64,000 nucleotides of DNA from JALCLA01 sp965653565 (GTDB taxonomy: Bacteria > Pseudomonadota > Gammaproteobacteria > Xanthomonadales > Xanthomonadaceae), in assembly GCA_965653565.1 (NCBI GenBank), contig CBFHAI010000020.1, forward strand, positions 1 to 64,000. Reading direction: 5' to 3'. Positions 59,045 through 64,000 of this stretch are shown piece after piece. Below the pieces are notes generated by a model. The model was not told the DNA's origin. It did no database searches and saw nothing but the letters and a program-made list of their open reading frames with translations. Position numbers and translations under genes: made by a program. Position 1 is the stretch's first letter. Each line of letters opens with the position of its first letter.

Positions 59045-60931
59045 ATGTCTCGTACGAATCGACGCACCCTGACCGGCACCACGCTCGTGGTGCTGGCGCT
59101 GCTGTTCCTGGCACTGGTCACGCTCACCGGCACGCTGCTGCGCGGCGCGCGCATCGACCTCACCAGCAACCGCCTGTACACCCTGTCCGAGGGCACCGAG
59201 AACATCCTCGACAAGCTCGAAGAACCCATCACGCTGTACTTCTTCTATTCCGACGAAGCCGCGCGCGACATTCCGCAGCTGCGCACCTACGCCACGCGCG
59301 TGCGTGAACTGCTCGAAGAAGTGGCCGCCAAGGCCGACGGCAAGATCAAGCTGCAGGTGATCGACCCGCTGCCGTTCTCGGAAGACGAAGACCGCGCCAC
59401 GGCCTTCGGCCTGCAGGCCATTCCGCTCGGAAACAGCGGTGAAACGCTGTTTTTCGGCCTCGCCGGCACCAGCTCGATCGATGGCGAATCGGTGATTCCG
59501 TTCTTCCAGCCCGACAAGGAAGCCTTCCTCGAATACGACGTCGCCAAGCTGATCTCGAGCCTCGCCAGCGAAGAGCGGCCGGTGGTCGGCTTGATGACCG
59601 CGCTCAACATGGGCCCGGGCTTCGATCCGCAGACCAGCCAGGTGCGCCAGGGCTGGGTGGTGGACGAAGAACTGCGCAAGCTGTTCGACATCAAGCGCGT
59701 GGAAACCAACGCCACTGAAATCCCGGCGGACATGAACACGCTGATGCTGGTGCATCCGAAGAATCTCGGCGACGAGACGCTCTACGCGATCGACCAGTTC
59801 GTGCTGCGCGGCGGGCATCTGCTGGTGTTCGTCGATCCGCATGCCGAGTCTGAGCAGGCCGGGCAGGGAGTCGATCCGACCCAGGCGATGTTCGCCGAGA
59901 AATCGTCGAACCTCGACAAGCTGTTCACGTCCTGGGGCGTGGTCTACGACCCCGACCGCGTCGTGCTCGACGGCCGCTACGCGATGGAATTGCAGTTCAG
60001 CCAGGATCGCCCGCCGGTACGGCATCTGGCCATCCTCGGCCTGCGCGGCGGCAAGGCCGGCGGCGAGGCGGCGTTGAATTCGGGCGATGTGATTTCGGCC
60101 GAACTCGAACAGGTGAATGTCGCGACCGCGGGCTTCTTCGATCTGGCCGACGAGGCGCAGATGAAGCTCGAACCGCTGGTGCAGAGCTCCGCCAGCGCGA
60201 TGCCGGTGCCGAGCGACCGCGTGCGCGCACTGCCCGATCCGGAAACGCTGTTCGGCGATTTCACCCCGACCGGCCAGCGCTACACGCTCGCCGGCCGTCT
60301 CACCGGCACGGTGAAAACCGCCTTCCCCGAGCGCAGCGGCGAAAAACATCTGGCGCAAAGCGCGCAACCGGTGAACGTGGTGCTGATCGCCGATACCGAT
60401 CTGCTCACCGACCGCTTGTGGGTGCAGGTGCAGCCGTTCTTCGGCCAGCGCGTGATGAACGCCTTCGCCAACAACGGCGACTTCATCATCAATGCGGTCG
60501 ACAACCTGGTCGGCAGCAGCGATCTGATCGCAGTGCGCACGCGGCCGGGCTCGACGCGTCCGTTCGAGACGGTGGAAGAGATCAAGCGCGCCGCCGACGA
60601 TCGCTTCCGCGCCACCGAGCAGCAACTGCAGGCGCAACTGGCCGAAACCGAACGCAAACTGTCCGAGTTGCAAAGTGCGAAGGGCGACAGCAAGAACGCG
60701 CTGCTGCTCAGCCCCGAGCAGCAGACCGAATTGTTGCGCTTCCAGGAAGAAAAGCTGCGCATCCGCAAGGAACTGCGGCGCGTGCGGCGCGAACTCGACG
60801 CCGACATCGAACAACTCGGCACGCGCCTGAAACTGCTCAATATCGCCGGTGTGCCGTTGCTGTTGACTTTGGGCGCACTGGGCTGGGTCTGGCTGCGCGC
60901 GCGGGCGCGCAAACGGGAGGTCGTGCGATGA
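59045..60931 (+). CDS. GldG-family ABC transporter auxiliary protein
   Basis: A 628-residue protein with an N-terminal membrane helix (TTLVVLALLFLALVTLTGTL), an extracytoplasmic region of about 530 residues, and a C-terminal helix (LNIAGVPLLLTLGALGWVWL). IDLTSNRLYTLSEGTENILD starts the GldG-like domain. A long coiled coil (about 515-600; AQLAETERKLSELQSAKGDS) comes before the last helix. It is part of the exporter complex. Overlap with the next gene is ATGA. Confidence 0.9.
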   Translation: MSRTNRRTLTGTTLVVLALLFLALVTLTGTLLRGARIDLTSNRLYTLSEGTENILDKLEEPITLYFFYSDEAARDIPQLRTYATRVRELLEEVAAKADGKIKLQVIDPLPFSEDEDRATAFGLQAIPLGNSGETLFFGLAGTSSIDGESVIPFFQPDKEAFLEYDVAKLISSLASEERPVVGLMTALNMGPGFDPQTSQVRQGWVVDEELRKLFDIKRVETNATEIPADMNTLMLVHPKNLGDETLYAIDQFVLRGGHLLVFVDPHAESEQAGQGVDPTQAMFAEKSSNLDKLFTSWGVVYDPDRVVLDGRYAMELQFSQDRPPVRHLAILGLRGGKAGGEAALNSGDVISAELEQVNVATAGFFDLADEAQMKLEPLVQSSASAMPVPSDRVRALPDPETLFGDFTPTGQRYTLAGRLTGTVKTAFPERSGEKHLAQSAQPVNVVLIADTDLLTDRLWVQVQPFFGQRVMNAFANNGDFIINAVDNLVGSSDLIAVRTRPGSTRPFETVEEIKRAADDRFRATEQQLQAQLAETERKLSELQSAKGDSKNALLLSPEQQTELLRFQEEKLRIRKELRRVRRELDADIEQLGTRLKLLNIAGVPLLLTLGALGWVWLRARARKREVVR

Positions 60932-62151
60932 ACAAGCACAAGCTCGCAGTGCTGGGCGTGGTGGCGGCGGTCGCGCTGGTCGCGGCGCTGTGGTCGACGC
61001 AGACGCGGCGTCCGGTGCAGGAAGCACTCGCGCCGCAATCGCTGGTGCCGAATCTCGAGCAACAGCTCAACGACGTTTCCACGGTGCGCATCCGCGGCGC
61101 CGGCGATCAGGTGCTGGCCACGCTGGTGCGCGGCACCGATGGCTGGACGCTCACCGAGAAGGGCGGCTACGCGGTCGATGTTTCGAAGTTGCGCGCCTAC
61201 CTGCTGAAACTCGCGCAGGCGCGCCGCGTCGAAGAAAAAACCTCGACGCCGGCCTTGTACGACCGCCTCGGCGTCGAACCGATGAGCGACAAGCAGGCCT
61301 ATGGCGCACAGCTTGAGCTCGAAGGCATCGAGCCGCCGGTGAAGCTGATCGTCGGCCGCAACGTGCCGCGCGGCAGCGGCACCTACGTGCGCTTCGTCGA
61401 CGAAGCGCAGAGCTGGGAAGTCAGCGGCGATCTGGCCGTCGAGCGCGTGCCCGCCAACTGGCTGCAGCGCGACCTCACCGACATCGCCGCCACCCGCATC
61501 GAACGTGTCGACGTGACGCCGGCCAAGGGCCCGGCGGTGCACATCGTGCGCGCGGCGCCGGGCAGCGCCGGCGACTTCGCCGTCGCCGATATCCCGAAAG
61601 GCCGCGAAGTGGCGAGCGAGTACGTCGCCGATGCCACTGCCGGCGTGCTGTCGGGCCTGCGCTTCGACGACCTGCTCGCCGCGTCCGAGGCGCCGATGCC
61701 GGCCGAGGGCGTGACGAAGACGAAGTTCGTCGCGGAAGATGGCGTCGTGGTCGATCTTACGTCGTGGGTGGTCGAAGACAAGACCCGCGCCACGTTCGTC
61801 GCGAGCCTCGATGAAGCCAAGGCCGAAGCGTTCGTGCAGAAGGCGCAGGAAAAGGCCGAAGCCGAACGTGCGGCGCAGGCTGCGAAGCCGGCCGATGCCG
61901 CGACGGCCGCTGGCGACGAGCCCGCGGACGAAGCCCCGTCCGAGGAAGCCCAGTCCGACGAAGCCAAGCCCGTCACGACGGAACCGGCACCAGCCGACCC
62001 GGCCGCCGATCGCGAACAGCGCCTGGCCGCATTGCGCGACGAAGTCGCCAAACTCAACGCGCGCTTCACCGGTTGGGTCTACGTGCTGCCGCCGTTCAAG
62101 GCCGAAAACCTCAACAAGCCGCTCGAAAGCTATCTGAAACCGAAGGCCTGA
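60928..62151 (+). CDS. DUF4340-domain protein of the Gld-like operon
   Basis: A 407-residue membrane-anchored periplasmic protein. The N-terminal helix is KLAVLGVVAAVALVAALWS, then DUF4340 repeats (TVRIRGAGDQVLATLVRGTD, GWTLTEKGGYAVDVSKLRAY). An acidic Ala/Glu/Pro linker (about 305-355) and a C-terminal WVYVLPPFKAENLNKPLES follow. DUF4340 genes regularly follow GldG-like genes, so it probably completes the complex. Function of the complex in this lineage is unknown. Confidence 0.88.
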   Translation: MNKHKLAVLGVVAAVALVAALWSTQTRRPVQEALAPQSLVPNLEQQLNDVSTVRIRGAGDQVLATLVRGTDGWTLTEKGGYAVDVSKLRAYLLKLAQARRVEEKTSTPALYDRLGVEPMSDKQAYGAQLELEGIEPPVKLIVGRNVPRGSGTYVRFVDEAQSWEVSGDLAVERVPANWLQRDLTDIAATRIERVDVTPAKGPAVHIVRAAPGSAGDFAVADIPKGREVASEYVADATAGVLSGLRFDDLLAASEAPMPAEGVTKTKFVAEDGVVVDLTSWVVEDKTRATFVASLDEAKAEAFVQKAQEKAEAERAAQAAKPADAATAAGDEPADEAPSEEAQSDEAKPVTTEPAPADPAADREQRLAALRDEVAKLNARFTGWVYVLPPFKAENLNKPLESYLKPKA

Positions 62152-62164
62152 CGGACGCGAAACG

Positions 62165-62545
62165 ATGACACCCGCGGCCGGCACGTCGATCGATGCTTCA
62201 CGTGCCGGCCGCGGATTCGCGGCGCTCGGTGCATTGCTGTGCGCTGCGGCCATCGGTCTTGCGGCGTGGGCCGCCCACGCTTTCGAGCCGGTCGACACCG
62301 CGCGGCTGCAAACGCCGATCCTTTATCTGTTCCTGCATGGACTCGCGCTGGCCTGTTTCGCCCGCTGCCAGCGCGACCTTCTCGGTACGGCGGTGTTGAT
62401 CGGCTGGACACTCGGCTGCCTGTTTTTCAGCGGCAGCCTGATCGGTTCGCTCGCCTTCGGCATGCCCACCTCGCTGGCTCCGACCGGCGGATTGCTGCTC
62501 ATCGCGAGTTGGCTGCTGCAGGCCGTGGTGCTCGCCCGGCGCTGA
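62165..62545 (+). CDS. DUF423-family small membrane protein
   Basis: A 126-residue protein with four hydrophobic helices (LGALLCAAAIGLAAWAAHAF; PILYLFLHGLALACF; GWTLGCLFFSGSLIGSLAFG; GGLLLIASWLLQAVVLA). AAWAAHAF, YLFLHGLAL, GCLFFSGSL and TPTGG-like APTGG are the DUF423/TMEM256 signature points. It may be the last gene of the operon. Function unknown. Confidence 0.88.
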   Translation: MTPAAGTSIDASRAGRGFAALGALLCAAAIGLAAWAAHAFEPVDTARLQTPILYLFLHGLALACFARCQRDLLGTAVLIGWTLGCLFFSGSLIGSLAFGMPTSLAPTGGLLLIASWLLQAVVLARR

Positions 62546-62633
62546 GCACGGTTAAAACTGAACGCCTGCAGTTGCTCTTGCGTCGAAGCGACAAGATCGA
62601 TTCGTGTCTCCTGAGCGTGGAACAAGACGTGCC

Positions 62634-64000
62634 TCAGTCGGCAATATTTTCAAACCCATCGGTGAATATATCATTGAAAACAACAGGTAGAGACGGCTTC
62701 AGTCGGTAGCCAAGCTCGCCATCGCCGCGTCGGCCATACAATCCTTCGCCCCAACACTCGGTCACTCCGTTCGCGAAACTTGCGCAGGTATGCTCGTTGC
62801 CTGCATTGAGTGCCGTAGCTCCCGAATTCATCGTAAGAACCTTGGTCGGGACGTAAGCATCGCTGTACGTGCCATTGCCAAGCTGGCCGAATAAATTCCA
62901 GCCCCAGCAGTAGATTTCACCATTCTGCAGCGCGGCACATGTGTGGGTTCTACCGGCGGTCAGGATCGTCACCGCGCCCGGCAGACCCACAACCTGGTGC
63001 GGCTCCGTCGAATCCGTGGCAGGCCCACTGGATTCCCCCTGCCAGTTTCTGCCCCAACACCAAACGGTACTGTCAGCCAGCAAAGCGCAAGTGTGCCCCG
63101 CTCCCAAGGCGAGTCGTACAACCGTATTTCCCGCTGGAAGCCCTTGCACCGGTTTTGCGTACGGAAGAACGCCCTGTCCGGCCGAATGTCCAAGCGCCCC
63201 CCAGGTATTGGCGCCCCAACAAAAGGCAGTTCCACTGGTTATTGAGCAACTGTGGGCTGCTCCGACTGCCACATCGCCGGTGTTCGTCATTTCTCCAAGC
63301 ACGCTGTTGACGACCGCGACAGGTGCGTTTTCGTTTCCTTCCGCAGTAACGTTGTTTCCCAGTCGGCCATGCGCAGTCTGCCCCCAACATCTGATTTTCC
63401 CCTGATTCGTGACGGCGCAGCTGTGCTCCGGGCCGGCATCGGCGCGAATGAATGCGCCAGGCACCTGAGCGGGGTCGCTCGCCTGATCTAACGAGTCAAT
63501 GCCGAGTTGGCCTTCCCCGTTATGGCCCCAGCAATAGAGCACCTGCGTTGTGCTCAAGGCACACGAATGAAATCCCCCGGAAGTGATGCGTGAAAATGTT
63601 GTTGCATCGGGGAGCCCTTGGACGAGCGCAGGAGCGGCTTCGTCCTGCTGGTCGGCCAAGAATGTGTTTCGCCCCCAGCAATAGGGGGTGCCTGCGGCCA
63701 GCGCGCAGGTGTGAAATCGCCCGCCGGCGAGAATTGACGCGGGACCGAAATCCGGGATTTCTGCGGGAAGCGACGTGTGGGACGAGAAACCTAGGCCGAG
63801 TTGTCCGCTATCGTTCAATCCCCAGCAGTGAATCGTTTCGGTAGTCGATTGTGCGCAACTGCCGTTGTGCCCTGCTGCGATTCCCGACAAGTCGTTGAAA
63901 AAAATGATAGCCGCAGCTTTGGACTGATCGGTCTTACTACCACTGCCGAGTTTTCCAAAGTCGCCCTCGCCCCAGCACAGGATGACGCCGTTCGCCTGGT
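62634..64000 (-). CDS. Secreted RCC1-repeat (beta-propeller) protein; 5' end outside window
   Basis: The reverse frame stays open to the right edge (first visible residues QANGVILCWGEGDFGKLGSG), so at least 455 residues are present and the start is outside. RCC1-type blades repeat about every 50-55 residues with the core HSCALS..VLYCWGHNGEGQLG; I count about eight. The conserved C..CWG cysteines suggest disulfides in each blade. After the last blade it ends IFTDGFENIAD, a tail of the IFxDGFE type. GC is lower than in neighbours. Extracellular binding role is likely; ligand unknown. Confidence 0.88.
   Translation of the reverse strand, partial: QANGVILCWGEGDFGKLGSGSKTDQSKAAAIIFFNDLSGIAAGHNGSCAQSTTETIHCWGLNDSGQLGLGFSSHTSLPAEIPDFGPASILAGGRFHTCALAAGTPYCWGRNTFLADQQDEAAPALVQGLPDATTFSRITSGGFHSCALSTTQVLYCWGHNGEGQLGIDSLDQASDPAQVPGAFIRADAGPEHSCAVTNQGKIRCWGQTAHGRLGNNVTAEGNENAPVAVVNSVLGEMTNTGDVAVGAAHSCSITSGTAFCWGANTWGALGHSAGQGVLPYAKPVQGLPAGNTVVRLALGAGHTCALLADSTVWCWGRNWQGESSGPATDSTEPHQVVGLPGAVTILTAGRTHTCAALQNGEIYCWGWNLFGQLGNGTYSDAYVPTKVLTMNSGATALNAGNEHTCASFANGVTECWGEGLYGRRGDGELGYRLKPSLPVVFNDIFTDGFENIAD

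Noticed and set aside
58166..61027. 953-codon reverse open frame opposite the Gld-like genes
   Set aside because: Antisense shadow covering three well-supported genes; Gln/His/Arg-rich without motifs.

Overview
The window is a high-GC proteobacterial chromosome segment. Gene content points to a Xanthomonadales-type gammaproteobacterium (Rhodanobacteraceae/Lysobacteraceae). The evidence is a CopL-type copper leader protein, a bacterial ACE-like M2 dipeptidase, a paired M16 peptidase operon, genome-type repeats built from GGGAATCGGGA units, and a secreted RCC1 protein ending in an IFTDGFE-like tail. The assignment is inference; no rRNA or species marker is present.

Layout. (1) 1-8.5 kb is core: gcvP (reverse, cut by the left edge) behind a tandem glycine riboswitch and a clear -10 box; a divergent orphan MEDS-domain gene; a copper block (CopL-like, TolC-like lipoprotein, multicopper oxidase) closed by a strong terminator; then three reverse-strand genes of unknown role. 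(2) 8.7-12.7 kb is an McrBC restriction cassette with a small translationally coupled gene ahead of mcrB. (3) About 12.9-33.8 kb is an integrated, probably defective prophage or phage-derived island next to tRNA-Leu(CAG). A P4-type integrase abuts the tRNA, and an imperfect copy of the tRNA 3' end lies at 12914-12930. The island carries an early block of small overlapping genes, a replication block (AlpA/Xis-like, toprim primase, TubC-like, DUF3631 helicase with nested repeats that look like an origin), an S49 protease and two tail genes. Its accessory end holds a two-helix pAbi-like membrane protein, a degenerate SLOG protein, an SRAP protein, a likely Acb1-type anti-CBASS phosphoesterase, and two gene cassettes with an unmistakable integron attC site. 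No terminase, portal, major capsid or lysis gene was recognised.

(4) 33.8-47.6 kb is core again: tRNA-Leu, rnr-rlmB-acyltransferase with overlapping ends, a convergent sterol-desaturase-family gene, an M2 dipeptidase, an M16 pair, and a GNAT-minC-minD-minE-HEXXH protein operon. (5) 47.6-53.6 kb is a carbohydrate locus. A large discoidin/(alpha/alpha)-toroid-like secreted protein and a convergent GH1 beta-glucosidase share a LacI-family operator motif in their upstream regions; an SGNH hydrolase lies beside them. (6) 53.7-62.5 kb holds a DesK/LiaS-type two-component pair, an SRPBCC protein, and a four-gene ABC/Gld-like operon (ATPase, permease, GldG-like, DUF4340) followed by a DUF423 protein. 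(7) 62.6-64 kb is the C-terminal part of a secreted RCC1-repeat protein on the reverse strand.

The most interesting items are the Acb1-like gene, the integron cassette remnant inside the prophage, the nested inverted repeats in the DUF3631 gene, the tRNA-derived repeat that puts McrBC just outside the island edge, and the shared LacI-type operators.
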